Source: Streptomyces sp. Ag109_O5-1 (GTDB taxonomy: Bacteria > Actinomycetota > Actinomycetes > Streptomycetales > Streptomycetaceae). From it: DNA of 64,000 nt. Numbering within the stretch: the first letter of the stretch is position 1; the number at the start of each line of letters is the position of its first letter. This document shows, in pieces, positions 15,201 through 22,500 of this stretch. The notes beneath the pieces were generated by a model. The model had not been told where the DNA came from. It made no database searches and saw nothing but the letters and a program-made list of their open reading frames with translations. The stretch lies in assembly GCF_003814875.1 (NCBI RefSeq), contig NZ_RKQF01000001.1:5084001-5148000 (forward strand), read 5' to 3'. A program made the position numbers and the translations under genes.

Positions 15201-16544
15201 ACCGGCATCCAGCACGTCCACCCCGGAGATCCGCAGCTCCGGGTTGGCGACCACCGTCTCCAGCACCCGTACCAGACGCTCGACGATCACCGCCACCGTC
15301 TCCGGATCGAACAGATCCGCCGACCCGGTCACCCCGCCACGAAGCCCGGCCGGAGTCCCATCGGCGCCGAAGACCTCGCCCACGCTCACATCGATATCGA
15401 ACTTCGCCGTGGTCTCCGTGGCCGCCGCCGCGTGGCCGCCGGCCTGCACGCCCGGCAGCTCCAGCTCCGCGGCGGCGTTGTTCTGCACCGTGAGCATCAC
15501 CTGGAACAACGGATGCCGCGACAGCGACCGGGCCGGAGCCAGCTCCTCCACCAGCCGCTCGAACGGCACATCCTGATGCTCGAGCCCGACCAGGCTCGTC
15601 TGCCGCACCCGAGCCAGCAGCTCGGTGAACGTCGGATCGCCCGACAGATCCGTACGCATCACCAGCGTGTTGATGAAGAACCCGACCAGATCGTCCAGCG
15701 CGGCATCCGTACGCCCCGCGACCGCCGCACCGATCGGGATGTCAGTGCCCGCACCCAGCTTCGAGACCAGCACCGCCAGCGCGGCCTGCAGCAGCATGAA
15801 CACCGTCACACCCTGCTCACGCGCCACCGCCAGCAGCCGCCCGTGCACCTCGGCCGAAACCCGCAACGCAACGCTGTGCCCACGATGGCTCGCCACCGCC
15901 GGACGCGCGCGATCTGTCGGCAATGCCAGCTCCTCCGGCGCGCCCTCCAGGGTTTGGCGCCAGTAGGCGACCTGCCGCGAGAGCACACTGTCCGGATCGT
16001 CCTCGCTGCCCAGCAGTTCGCGCTGCCACAGCGTGTAGTCCGCGTACTGCACCGGCAACGGCTCCCACACCGGAGCCCGCCCCTCACGCCGGGCGGCGTA
16101 CGCGGCTGAGACATCCCGCGCCAGCGGCCCGATCGACCAGCCGTCAGTGGCGATGTGGTGCACCACCACCACCAAGACGTGCTCGTCCGGGCCGGCGGAG
16201 ATCAGCCGCGCTCGAATCGGCACCTCAACCGCTAGATCGAACACATACCCCGTCGCCTCTTCAACCGCCGACTCCACGTCGGCAGAAGAGACTTCGACGA
16301 CCTCCAGGCTCCAGTCCAACTGCTCCAAAGCAAGGACGTTCTGGAACGGCTGTCCATCGACCGTCGGGAAAACCGTGCGCAGCACCTCGTGCCGACCAAG
16401 CACATCCCGCAACGCCGCACCCAGAGCCTGCGCGTCGATCTCACCGGACAGTCGCAAGGTAGTCGGGACATTGTAAGCCGCACTCGGACCCTCCAGTTGC
16501 CCGATGAACCACAGACGCTGCTGGGCGTACGACAACGGAATCAT
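1..16544 (-). CDS. Gene C: nonribosomal peptide synthetase, modules 16-20 and start of module 21 (3' end outside window)
   Basis: The frame starts at ATG 16544, overlapping the TGA of gene B by one base, with GGAGGAG at 16550-16556. It stays open for 5514 codons to the window edge. Carrier serines at 13488-13490, 10278-10280, 6963-6965, 3678-3680 and 429-431 are all in the same frame (residues 1019, 2089, 3194, 4289, 5372), which supports one continuous protein. Order: C-A-T, C-A-T, C/E-A-T, C/E-A-T, C/E-A-T, C/E(partial). Predicted substrates are Y, Z, Thr, Phe-like and Asp-like. Dual C/E domains open modules 18-21, so residues 17-20 would be four D-residues in a row. The N-terminus is nearly identical to that of gene B. 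The 3' end, further modules and the release domain lie left of position 1. Confidence 0.95.
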   Translation of the reverse strand, partial: MIPLSYAQQRLWFIGQLEGPSAAYNVPTTLRLSGEIDAQALGAALRDVLGRHEVLRTVFPTVDGQPFQNVLALEQLDWSLEVVEVSSADVESAVEEATGYVFDLAVEVPIRARLISAGPDEHVLVVVVHHIATDGWSIGPLARDVSAAYAARREGRAPVWEPLPVQYADYTLWQRELLGSEDDPDSVLSRQVAYWRQTLEGAPEELALPTDRARPAVASHRGHSVALRVSAEVHGRLLAVAREQGVTVFMLLQAALAVLVSKLGAGTDIPIGAAVAGRTDAALDDLVGFFINTLVMRTDLSGDPTFTELLARVRQTSLVGLEHQDVPFERLVEELAPARSLSRHPLFQVMLTVQNNAAAELELPGVQAGGHAAAATETTAKFDIDVSVGEVFGADGTPAGLRGGVTGSADLFDPETVAVIVERLVRVLETVVANPELRISGVDVLDAGERRRVLVEWNDTAAEVSAGTVPELFAGQVARTPDAVAVVFEGVSVSYAELDARANRLARYLCGLGVGAEAVVGLCLPRGVEMVVALLAVWKAGGAYVPVDPEYPAERIAFMLADAAPVCVLTESVVAGVLSGVQDAAGSVPVVVLDEPQVVAAVSSMADGVVPDVCVVPGQLAYVIYTSGSTGVPKGVAVSHGALVNAAAVFCPVFGADAGVGVLQFASFSFDASVLDVAVALTSGAYLVVASSAQRVDAGLLRDLVVSAGVRVASVVPSLLEVLAPEDLGPVRRMVVGSEAISPGTAGAWARDRVLVNTYGPTEAAVMVAAGVLDPQVSDGVVVPFGRPTGNSRVFVLDERLCPVPVGVAGELYLAGVQLARGYVGRAGLTAERFVADPFDPVGGGRLYRTGDVVRWSAEGELVFVGRADEQVKVRGFRIEPGEIQAVIAAHPQVAQAAVIAREDETGDKRLVAYVVPAAGDGDGVDVDGLPSVVRERVGARLPEYMVPSAVVVLEALPLTPNGKLDRKALPAPDFASLTGSGRAPANVREEVLCQAFAEVLGLESVGVEDDFFTLGGHSLLAVRLVSRIRAVLGVEVSLRTLFEAPTVAGLAARLSGAGVARSALVPQVRPERLPLSFAQQRLWFIGQLEGASALYNIPTVLGLSGDVDTAALAAALRDVIGRHEVLRTVFPTAEDGQPFQQILDIDDLEWELRVVEVAPADLPEQVAAVAGYAFDLAVEVPIRAWLFTDGSDEHVLVVVVHHIAGDGWSTAPLAKDVSGAYAARLEGRVPVWEPLPVQYADYTLWQRELLGSEDDPESVISRQVAYWRQVLAGAPEELVLPADRPRPAVASHRGHAVPLRVPAEVHARVLAVAREQGVTVFMLLQAALAVLVSKLGAGEDIPIGSAIAGRTDEALDDLVGFFINTLVMRTDVSGDPTFTELLARVRQTSLAGFEHQDVPFERLVEELAPARSLSRHPLFQVMLTVQNNAAAELELAGVRAGGHAASAAAASVAKFDLEVTVSEVFGAEGVPAGLHGGVIGSADLFDPETVAVIVERLVRVLEAVVADPGLRISGVDVLDAGERRRVLVEWNDTAAVVPAGTVPELFAGQVARTPDAAAVVGDGVEVSYAELDARANRLARYLSGRGAGPESVVGVCLPRGVDMVVALLAVLKAGAAYLPVDPELPAERISFMLADAGAVCVLTESVVAGVLSGVDVGSAPVVVLDEPQVAAAVSSMADGPLSVPLLLDHPAYVIYTSGSTGLPKGVVVTHTGLGSLVAAQARRFAIGVGSRVLQFASVGFDAAGAEVFVSLGSGACLVVAPARELLPGAGLAGVVARHGVTHVTLPPAVLEVLDPADLGSVTTLVSAGEALGGELVARWAPGRRLVNAYGPTETTVCAAMSGVLSAGDVPNIGGPILNARAYVLDERLCPVPVGVAGELYVAGAGLARGYVGRAGLTAGRFVADPFDTDPAGGGRLYRTGDVVRWDAEGNLVYLGRADEQVKVRGFRIEPGEIQAVIAAHPQVARAAVIAREDETGDKRLVAYVVPAAGDGDGADVDGLPSVVRERVGARLPEYMVPSAVVVLEALPLTVNGKLDRRALPAPDFTALTGSGRAPANVREEVLCQAFAEVLGLESVGVDDDFFVLGGHSLLAVRLVEWLRVRGVSVSVRTLFEAPTPARLAAVAGSVSVSVPENLIPDGAQVITPEMLPLVELTEAEIQAVVSRVEGGAGNVADIYPLAPLQEGILFHHLLADGGDDTYATPFVLEFDDRSRVDGFVAALQQVVDRHDVFRTSVVWQGLREPVQVVWRSAALSVTEVSLAAADGTDLAADLISAVGLSMDLGRAPLLDVHVAEVSGGRWLGLVRTHHLVQDHTAMDIVLDEIQTILAGRAETLPEPLPFRDFVAQARAGLETGEHEEFFRELLAGVEEPTAAFGVSDVRGDGSDVVRATMPLDAGVAVRLREVSRSLGASPATVMHVAWSRVLAVVAGRDDVVFGTVLFGRMNAGAGSDRVPGLFINTLPVRVRTGELKALDAVTAMRGQLAGLLEHEHAPLAVAQRVSAVPADEPLFATLLNYRHSTVDGSRGAESGGAAHGDGFEGVRQVFSRERTNYPLTVSVDDIGGERFAVTVDAVGSIDPRAVAGMLHTAVGDLVAALEEGLEGGAQVPLSAVGVLDAGERRRVLVEWNDTAAVVPAGTVPELFAGQVARIPDAVAVVAGDERLTYAELDGRANRLARLLAGRGVGPESVVAVVMERSADLVVALLAVLKAGAAYLPVDPEYPAERIAFMLADARPSLVFTEAGCVAAVPAVDVPVLVLDDPEVAAHVAGLDDSGLTSAECGSPLLLDHPAYVIYTSGSAGRPKGVAVTHRNVASLFAAAVGLFEFGSGDVWSWFHSFAFDFSVWELWGALLHGGRVVVVSYAVSRSPEEFWDLLERERVTVLSQTPSAFYQLVAAEAGRAASGESLRAVVFGGEALEPARLADWWARRPEGGPRLVNMYGITETTVHVTYRALEAGDTGTTASVVGRGIPGLRVFVLDDRLAPVPVGVAGELYVAGAQLARGYVGRAGLTAGRFVADPFGLGERLYRTGDVVRWSESGELVFVGRADEQVKVRGFRIEPGEIQAVLAAHPQVAQAAVIAREDTTGDKRLVAYVVPAAGAGDGVDVDALPSEMREFVASRMPEYMVPSAVVVLEALPLTVNGKLDRKALPAPDFASLAGSGRGPANVREELLCQAFAEVLGLESVGVDDDFFVLGGHSLLAVRLVEWLRVRGVSVSVRTLFEAPTPARLAAASGAVSVVVPENLIPDGAQVITPEMLPLVELTEAEVQAVVSGVPGGAGNVADIYPLAPLQEGILFHHLLADGGDDTYVTPYVLEFDDRSRLDGFVAALQQVVDRHDVFRTSVVWQGLREPVQVVWRSAALSVTEVSLDTESADPVADLVSVVALVMDLGRAPLLDLHVAEVSGGRWLGLVRTHHLVQDHTAMDVVVDEIQTVSAGRGEELPEPLPFRDFVAQARAGLETGEHEEFFRELLAGVEEPTAAFGVSDVRGDGSDVVRATLPLDAGVVARLREVSRSLGASPATVMHVAWSRVLAVVAGRDDVVFGTVLFGRMNAGAGSDRVPGLFINTLPVRVRTGELKALDAVTAMRGQLAGLLEHEHAPLALAQRVSAVPADEPLFTTLLNYRHNTAGGSQGAGGSGAADDGGFEGVRPVFVQDRSNYPLSVSVDDDGVGLGLMVDAVGSIDPRAVAGMLHTAVGDLVAALEDALESGAHTPLSAVGVLDAGERRRVLVEWNDTAAEASAGTVPELFAGQVARVPDAAAVVGDGVEVSYAELDARANRLARLLIGRGVGPESVVAVCLDRGLDLVVALLAVWKAGGAYLPVDPELPAERISFMIADAGARCVLTSAGRSGVVPGSLPAVVVDDPAVMRWLAECDGGALMPGELAGVLLPDHPAYVIYTSGSTGLPKGVAVTHAGAVNLAAAQARRFVVGVGSRVLQFASVGFDAATWELLLALGSGACLVVAPARELLPGAGLAGVVARHGVTHVTLPPAVLEVLDPADLGSVTTLVSAGEALGGELVARWAPGRRLVNAYGPTETTVCAAMSGVLSAGDVPNIGGPILNARAYVLDERLCPVPVGVAGELYVAGAGLARGYVGRAGLTAGRFVADPFDTDPAGGGRLYRTGDVVRWDAEGNLVYLGRADEQVKVRGFRIEPGEIQAVIAAHPQVARAAVIAREDTTGDKRLVAYVVPAVDGEGQGSDGVVDGLPSVVLEHVGARLPEYMVPAAVMVLEALPLTVNGKLDRKALPAPDFTALTGSGRAPANVREELLCQAFAEVLGLESVGVDDDFFALGGHSLLAVRLVEWLRVRGVSVSVRTLFEAPTPARLAAASGAVSVSVPENLIPDGAQVITPEMLPLVELTETEVQAVVSGVEGGAGNVADIYPLAPLQEGILFHHLLADGGQDAYVTPRVIEFDDRSRVDGFVAALQQVVDRHDVFRTSVVWQGLREPVQVVWRSAALSVTEVSLDTESADPVADLVSVVGLSMDLGRAPLLDLHVAEVSGGRWLGLVRTHHLVQDHTAMDVVLDEIQTILAGRAETLPEPLPFRDFVAQTRAELATGEHEEFFRELLAGVEEPTAAFGVSDVRGDGSDVVRATMPLDAGVVARLREVSRSLGASAATVMHVAWSRVLAVVAGRDDVVFGTVLFGRMNAGAGSDRVPGLFMNTLPVRVRTGDLGVLDAVTAMRGLLAGLLEHEHAPLALAQRASAVPADEPLFTTLLNYRHSTAGGSQGAGGSGAVDDGGFEGVRQVFSQGRSNYPLVVSVDDNGVGLGLVIDAVGPIDPRAVAEMLHTAVGDLVAALEDALEGGAHTPLSAVGVLDADERRRVLVEWNDTAVEVSGVLVPELIAEQVARTPDAVAVVFEGVSVSYGELDARANRLARLLMGRGVGRESLVAVCLPRSVELVVALLAVWKAGGAYLPVDPEYPAERIGFMLTDAAPVVVLAVSDTVGLVPDGVAVVVLDDPAVVSAVAAGSGAAVSGVGWSAGGAAYVIYTSGSTGTPKGVVVTHGGLVNYVARCVRVYPELADSTVVHASISFDAGVTGLYGALVCGGRVVLAGLDEQLAGVLDGRGLSFVKATPSHLPLLEALPPVCAPTGRLMVGGEAVSAEALRVWRDRHPGVAVVNHYGPTEVTVGCTDYVLGSVDEDRVGAVPIGQPMWNTRVFVLDERLSPVPVGVAGELYVAGAQVARGYLGRAGLTAGRFVADPFDPVGGGRLYRTGDVVRWSAEGELVYLGRADEQVKVRGYRIEPGEIQAVIAAHSQVAQAAVIAREDETGDKRLVAYVVPAAGMEVVPSVVREHVGARLPEYMVPSAVVVLEALPLTVNGKLDRRALPAPDFTVLAGSGRAPANVREELLCQAFAEVLGLESVGVEDDFFALGGHSLLAVRLVEWLRVRGVSVSVRTLFEAPTPARLAAVAGSVSVSVPENLIPDGAQVITPEMLPLVELTETEIQAVVSGVEGGAGNVADIYPLAPLQEGILFHHLLADGGQDAYVTPRVIEFDDRSRLDGFVAALQQVVDRHDVFR
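295..3545 (-). other. Module 20: dual C/E - A (Asp-like) - T
   Basis: The C/E domain (2110-3545) reads FHHLLADGGQ: the final D of HH(I/L)xxxxGD is Gln (codon 3357-3359). The A domain (570-2070) translates to VNHYGPTEVTVGC and the other core motifs of module 10, so its pocket is also D A T K M G H V G (Asp-like). The carrier serine is at 429-431 with an EWLRVRG-type T domain. If module 21 epimerises, residue 20 is D. Confidence 0.82.
541..2125. repeat. Dispersed repeat, copy in module 20 (partner 33027-34611)
   Basis: About 1.58 kb covering the Asp-like A domain, offset 32486 from the copy in module 10. Mismatches seen are single bases near 1535 and 1940 and a small patch at about 883-900. 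Confidence 0.87.
3545..6830 (-). other. Module 19: dual C/E - A (Phe-like) - T
   Basis: The C/E domain (5400-6830) has FHHLLADGGD and HHLVQDHT. The A domain (3820-5370) keeps FDAATWELLL and VNAYGPTETTVCA, giving D A W T V A A V C, as in module 15. Phe is predicted. The carrier serine is at 3678-3680 with the EWLRVRG-type T domain. The next domain is again C/E, so residue 19 should be D. Confidence 0.84.
4150..4890. repeat. Three-copy A-domain repeat, copy in module 19
   Basis: Core of the Phe-like A domain. It recurs at about 17181-17921 in module 15 (offset 13031) almost unchanged, and at about 10741-11481 in module 17 with specificity-altering patches. Confidence 0.82.
6830..10140 (-). other. 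Module 18: dual C/E - A (Thr-like) - T
   Basis: The C/E domain (8700-10140) has FHHLLADGGD and HHLVQDHT. The A domain (7115-8660) translates as FDFSVWELWG, VLSQTPSAFYQL, VVFGGEA and VNMYGITETTVHV, the same pocket D F W S V G M V H as module 3, although the DNA is more diverged than in the other duplicate pairs. Thr or allo-Thr is predicted. The carrier serine is at 6963-6965. A dual C/E domain follows, so this residue should be D. Confidence 0.82.
10140..13330 (-). other. Module 17: LCL C - A (Z, DAATVAAVC) - T
   Basis: The C domain has HHIAGDGWS. The A domain (10415-11950) is nearly identical in DNA to that of module 15 except for short patches. Around 11293-11325 the A4 region reads FDAAGAEVFVSLG instead of FDAATWELLLALG. 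This changes pocket position 239 from W to A, giving D A A T V A A V C. The known Tyr or beta-hydroxy-Tyr code DASTVAAVCK also has a small residue there, so a larger aromatic substrate than Phe is plausible. The carrier serine is at 10278-10280 with an EWLRVRG-type T domain; residue 17 should become D. Confidence 0.82.
10741..11481. repeat. Three-copy A-domain repeat, patched copy in module 17
   Basis: Matches module 15 at an offset of 6440 bases, except for clusters of changes at about 11293-11325 and 11373-11440. Confidence 0.82.
13330..16544 (-). other. Module 16: LCL C - A (Y, DALSVGTVM) - T
   Basis: The first C domain of gene C starts at the initiator Met and has HHIATDGWS. Translating the minus strand across 14140-14700 gives FDASVLDVAV, VASVVPSLL, MVVGSE and VNTYGPTEAAVMV, the same pocket D A L S V G T V M as modules 12 and 13. 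The carrier serine is at 13488-13490 with an LVSRIR-type T domain. This is the third copy of this A domain. Confidence 0.83.
13960..15180. repeat. Three-copy A-domain repeat, copy in module 16
   Basis: About 1.2 kb of the A domain with pocket DALSVGTVM. It recurs at 23652-24872 (offset 9692) and 26946-28166 (offset 12986), with few scattered differences. Confidence 0.85.
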
Positions 16545-16556
16545 CAGAACTCCTCC
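16544..16556 (-). promoter_or_regulatory. Ribosome binding site and TGATG stop-start overlap, gene B to gene C
   Basis: The arrangement is identical to the gene A/B junction: GGAGGAG at 16556-16550, a five-base spacer, ATG at 16544, and a TGA overlapping it by one base. It fixes the start of gene C. Confidence 0.9.
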
Positions 16557-19500
16557 GAGTTACGGTTACGCATCGGCCGCAGTGCGGGCCGGGTCGACTT
16601 TCGGTTATCTACGTGCTTTGCCAGATCGGCGACGGTCGCGTTGTCGAACAGGGTCCGCAACGACACGTCGACGCCCAGTAGCGCCCGCATCTGGCTGGTC
16701 AGCCGCACTGCAAGCAGGGAATGTCCACCCAGAGCGAAGAAGTCGTCATCGACCCCGACGGACTCCAAGCCGAGGACCTCGGCGAACGCCTGACACAGCA
16801 GCGCCTCGCGCTCGTTCGCCGGGCCACGACCGGACCCTGCCGTGGTGGCGGGCTCCGGTGCGGGGAGGGCTTTGCGGTCCAGCTTGCCGTTCACCGTCAG
16901 CGGCAGTGCCTCCAGCACCACCACCGCCGAGGGCACCATGTACTCCGGCAACCGGGCGCCGACATGCTCCCGCACCACGGACGGCAACCCGTCGACGTCC
17001 ACACCATCACCGTCCCCGGCCGCCGGGACGACGTAGGCGACCAGCCGCTTGTCGCCGGTGGTGTCCTCGCGGGCGATGACCGCGGCCCGGGCGACCTGCG
17101 GGTGCGCGGCGATGACCGCCTGGATCTCACCCGGCTCGATCCGGTAGCCGCGGACCTTCACCTGCTCATCGGCACGCCCCAGGTACACCAGGTTGCCCTC
17201 GGCATCCCAGCGCACCACGTCCCCGGTCCGGTACAACCGGCCACCACCGGCCGGGTCGGTGTCGAACGGGTCGGCCACGAACCGGCCCGCGGTCAGCCCC
17301 GCACGCCCCACATACCCACGCGCCAGACCCGCCCCGGCCACATACAACTCCCCGGCCACCCCGACCGGCACCGGGCACAGCCGCTCGTCCAGCACATAGG
17401 CCCGGGCGTTGAGGATAGGACCACCGATATTCGGCACATCCCCGGCCGACAGCACGCCCGACATGGCCGCACACACCGTCGTCTCCGTAGGCCCGTACGC
17501 ATTGACCAACCGCCGCCCCGGAGCCCACCGGGCCACCAACTCCCCACCCAGCGCCTCACCGGCCGACACCAGCGTGGTCACCGAACCCAGATCCGCCGGA
17601 TCCAGTACCTCCAGCACCGCCGGCGGCAACGTCACATGCGTCACCCCATGCCGCGCCACCACACCAGCCAGCCCCGCACCCGGCAACAGCTCCCGAGCCG
17701 GCGCCACCACCAAACACGCACCCGAGCCCAACGCCAGCAACAGTTCCCACGTCGCCGCATCGAACCCGACCGACGCGAACTGCAACACCCTGCTGCCCAC
17801 GCCGACCACGAACCGCCGTGCCTGGGCAGCCGCCAGATTCACCGCGCCGGCATGCGTCACGGCCACGCCCTTGGGCAGCCCCGTCGATCCCGAGGTGTAG
17901 ATCACATACGCCGGATGATCCGGAAGCAGAGGCACCGACAGCGGACCATCAGCCATCGACGACACCTGTGCAACGACCTGCGCATCGTCCAAAGCCACCG
18001 AGTGCACCCGCCCGGCTGGCAACTCATCCAGGATGTCCTCGGTGCCGACCAGAACAGCCACCCGCGCATCGGTCAGCATGAATCCGATTCGCTCGGCAGG
18101 GTACTCCGGATCAACCGGCAGATACGCCGCCCCGGCCTTGAGCACCGCCAGCATCGCCACGATCATGTCCACACTTCGCGGCAGGCACAGACCCACCACA
18201 GATTCAGGGCCCACCCCCAACCCGGACAGATACCGCGCCAACCGATCTGCTCGCGCGTCCAGTTCGGCGTACGACACCGACTCGCCCTCGAATATCACCG
18301 CCGGCACATCCGGGGTCCGCGTCACCTGCGCAGCGAACAAGCCCGGCAACGTCTCCTGCGGCACCACCGCGTCCGTGTCGTTCCACCGGACCAAAACTCG
18401 CTTCAGTCCTGCGGTACTCAGCACGCCCACCCCGGACAGCGGCACCTGCGCGCCACTGTCCAGACCGTCCTCCAACGCTGCCACCAGGCCCTCGACCGCG
18501 GTATGCAGCATGCCCGTCACCTCATGCGGATCGATCGACGCGACCGCGTACGCGCTCAGGAAGAACCCGTCACCGTCGTCATCGACCAATACCGTCAACG
18601 GATAGGTGCTGCTTTCCCGGGCCAACACCTGCCGGACGCCCTCGAACCCACTGGCCCCGTCAGTGTTCTGCTGCCTGCCACTCGTGTTGTGCCGGTAGTT
18701 GAACCCCGCGGTGAACAACGGCGTGTCCGCTGGCACCGCGCTGGCGCGCTGGGCCAGCGCCAACGGCGCATGCTCGTGCTCCACCAGCCCGGCCAGTTGC
18801 CCACGCATCGCCGTGACCGCATCCAGCACACCGAGATCCCCGGTACGCACCCGCACCGGCAGGGTGTTGATGAACAATCCCGGCACCCGGTCCGAGCCGG
18901 CGCCCGCGTTCATCCGCCCGAACAGCACCGTGCCGAACACCACGTCGTCACGGCCCGAGACCACCGCCAGCACCCGCGACCACGCCACATGCAGCACCGT
19001 GGCAGGACTGGCCCCCAACCTCCGGGCCACCTCCCGCAGCCGCACCCCCAGATCAGCATCCAGAGGCAAGCTTGCCCGTACCAGCCCGGAACCGTCCCCG
19101 CGCACATCGGTCACGCCGAAGGCCGCTGTCTGCTCCTGCACATCACCCAGCAGCTCCCGGAAGAACTCCTCGTGCTCCCCGGTCTCGAGCCCGGCCCGGG
19201 TCTGGGCCACGAAGTCCCGGAACGGCAACGGCTCCGGCAGCGTCTCGGCACGCCCGGCCAGGATCGTCTGGATCTCGTCCAGCACGATGTCCAGCGCGGT
19301 GTGGTCCTGCACCAGATGATGCGTCCGCACCAGCCCCAGCCACCGGCCACCAGAGACCTCGGCCACATGCACATCGAGCAGCGGCGCACGCCCCAGATCC
19401 ATCGACAACCCCACCACTGACATGAGCTCGGCCGCCGGATCCGCCACATGGGTGTCGAGGCTCACCTCGGTCACCGACAATGCCGCGGAGCGCCACACCA

Positions 19501-22500
19501 CCTGCACCGGCTCCCGCAACCCCTGCCACACCACCGAGGTCCGGAACACATCATGCCGGTCGATCACCTGCTGCAACGCAGCGACGAACCCGTCCAGCCG
19601 GGACCGGTCATCGAACTCGATGACGCTCGGCGTCACATAGGTGTCGTCACCGCCGTCGGCCAGCAGGTGGTGGAAGAGGATCCCTTCCTGCAGCGGAGCC
19701 AGCGGATAGATGTCCGCGACATTGCCCGCACCACCCTCGACCCCGGAAACCACCGCCTGGACCTCGGCCTCGGTCAGCTCCACCAGCGGCAGCATCTCCG
19801 GCGTGATCACCTGCGCCCCGTCCGGAATCAGGTTCTCCGGCACCACCACCGACACCGCACCCGACGCAGCCGCCAGCCTCGCCGGCGTCGGCGCCTCAAA
19901 CAGCGTCCGCACCGACACCGACACACCCCGCACCCGCAACCACTCCACCAGGCGCACCGCCAGCAGCGAATACCCGCCCAGAGCGAAGAAGTCATCCTCC
20001 ACCCCGACCGACTCCACCCCGAGGACCTCGGCGAACGCCTGACACAACACCTCCTCACGCACATTCGCCGGAGCACGCCCCGAACCAGTGAGCGATGCGA
20101 AGTCCGGCGCCGGCAGCGCGCGACGGTCCAGCTTCCCGTTCACCGTGAGCGGCAGCGCCTCGAGCACGACCACCGCCGACGGCACCATGTACTCCGGCAA
20201 CCGGGCGCCGACGTGCTCCCACACCACGGACGGAACAACTTCCATCCCCGCCGCCGGAACGACGTAGGCCACCAGGCGCCTGTCGCCCGGCACATCCTCG
20301 CGGGCGATCACAGCGGCCTGGGCGACCCGCGGGTGCGCGGCCAGGACCGCCTCGATCTCACCCGGCTCGATCCGGAACCCACGCACCTTCACCTGCTCAT
20401 CGGCACGCCCCAGATACACCAGGTCGCCCTCGGCATCCCAGCGCACCACATCCCCGGTCCGGTACAGGCGCCCGCCACCGGCCGGGTCGGTGTCGAACGG
20501 GTCGGCCACGAACCGCTCCGCCGTCAGACCCGCACGCCCCACATACCCACGCGCCAACTGCGCCCCACCGATATACAACTCCCCCGCCACACCCACCGGC
20601 ACCGGACACAACGACTCATCCAGCACGTACAACCGGGTATTCGCGATCGGCCGACCGATCGGCACCTGCTCATCGAGCCGCTGCCCGGCCACCACCCGGA
20701 ACACGCAACACCCCACCACCGTCTCGGTCGGCCCGTACTCATTGACCACCACCGAGCCCGGCGTCCGCTCCAACCAGCCCCTCACCGGCCCGGCAGCCAA
20801 CGCCTCACCACCCACCACCAACACCCGCGCCGCCGACGACGCCGAAGCATCATCGATCAACTCCGCCAGCAACGGCAGATGCCCCGGGACCGCCTTCAGC
20901 ACATCGAACCCGCCCGAGACGCTCACCAGCCCCGCCAGGCCCTCGGCCCCGCCCTCCACACTGGCCACCACCACCGACCCCGCCACCAACGGCACCACCA
21001 CACTCGTCACCGTCAAATCGAACGCCAACGACGAATGCAACGCCGCCCCGCCGGCCCCCGGACCGTACTCACCCACCGCCCACAGCACATAGTTGGCCAA
21101 CCCGCCATGGGTCACCCCCACACCCTTCGGCGTTCCCGTCGACCCCGACGTATAGATCACATAGGCCAACTGACCCGGCACCACACCCACACCCAGCGCC
21201 TCACCCGGCATCGAGGAGACCGCCGCCATCACCGCCGGGTCGTCCAACGCCACCATCGGCACCCGCCCAGCCGGCAACTCATCGAGGATGTCCTCCGTAC
21301 CCACCAGCACCGCCGCCCGCGCATCGGCCAGCATGAACGCGACACGCTCGGCCGGATACTCCGGATCCACCGGCAGATACGCTCCCCCGGCCTTCCACAC
21401 CGCCAGCAACGCCACGACCATGTCCACACCCCGCGGCAGACACAGACCCACCACCGACTCCGCACCGACTCCCAGCCCGATCAAATACCGGGCCAAACGG
21501 TTCGCCCGCGCCTCCAACTCCGCGTAGGAAACCTCCACCCCCTCACACACCACCGCCCGAGAATCCGGAACCCGCGCCGCCTGCGCCGCGATCAAATCCG
21601 GCACCAACTCACCCGACACCACCACATCGGTGTCGTTCCACTCCACCAGCACCCGACGCCGCTCACCGGCATCCAGCACATCCACCCCGGAGATCCTCAG
21701 CCCCGGATCGGCGACAACCGCCTCCAGCACCCGCACCAGACGCCCGACGATCACCGCCACCGTCTCCGGATCGAACAGATCCGACGACCCGATCACCCCG
21801 CCATGAAGCCCAGCAGGGACACCCTCGGCATCGAAGACCTCAGAGACGGTCACGTCCAGGTCGAACTTCGCCGCGGCCACCGCCGCGGCCGAGGCCGCGT
21901 GGCCGCCGGCCCGCACGCCCGGCAGCTCCAGCTCCGCGGCGGCGTTGTTCTGCACGATGAGCATCACCTGGAACAACGGATGCCGGGACAGCGACCGGGC
22001 CGGAGCCAGCTCCTCCACCAGCCGCTCGAACGGCACGTCCTGATGCTCGAACCCGGCCAGGCTCGTCTGCCGCACCCGAGCCAGCAGCTGCTCGAACGTC
22101 GGATCCCCCGACACATCCGTGCGCATCACCAGCGTGTTGACGAAGAACCCGACCAGATCATCGAGCGCCTCATCCGTACGCCCCGCGACCGTCGCACCGA
22201 TCGGAATGTCGGTGCCCGCACCCAGCTTCGCCAGCAGCACCGCCAGCGCGGCCTGCAGCAGCATGAACACCGTCACACCCTGCTCACGCGCCACCGCCAG
22301 CAGCCGCCCGTGCACCTCGGCCGAAACCCGCAACGGCACCGCGTGCCCGCGATGACTCGCCACCGCCGGACGCTGCCGGTCGGCCGGCAGCACCAGCTCC
22401 TCCGGCGCACCCGCCAGCACCTGCCGCCAGTAGGCGACCTGCCGCGAGATCACACTCCCCGGATCGTCCTCGTCACCGAGCAGTTCACGCTGCCACAGCG

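Larger units (their letters stand above)
16225..16609. repeat. Junction repeat, gene B/C boundary (partner 35616-36000)
   Basis: The last ~20 codons of gene B plus roughly the first 105 codons of gene C match the gene A/B junction at an offset of 19391 bases, with scattered mismatches. Confidence 0.87.
16547..19840 (-). other. Module 15: dual C/E - A (Phe-like) - T, with C-terminal docking tail
   Basis: The C/E domain (18420-19840) has FHHLLADGGD and HHLVQDHT. The A domain (16870-18380) contains FDAATWELLL, VTLPPAVL, LVSAGEA and VNAYGPTETTVCA. The pocket D A W T V A A V C is close to GrsA Phe (DAWTIAAICK), so Phe is predicted. The carrier serine is at 16718-16720 and uses a TCC codon where most of the other carriers use TCG. 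The protein ends with NRKSTRPALRPMRNRNSEEF, ready to pass the chain to gene C. Confidence 0.87.

Noticed and set aside
1..16544. A non-coding or degraded region, because no stop-bounded minus-strand frame is complete here.
   Set aside because: The frame from ATG 16544 is open to the window edge, and five carrier serines and five A domains are in the same frame. It is simply cut by the window.
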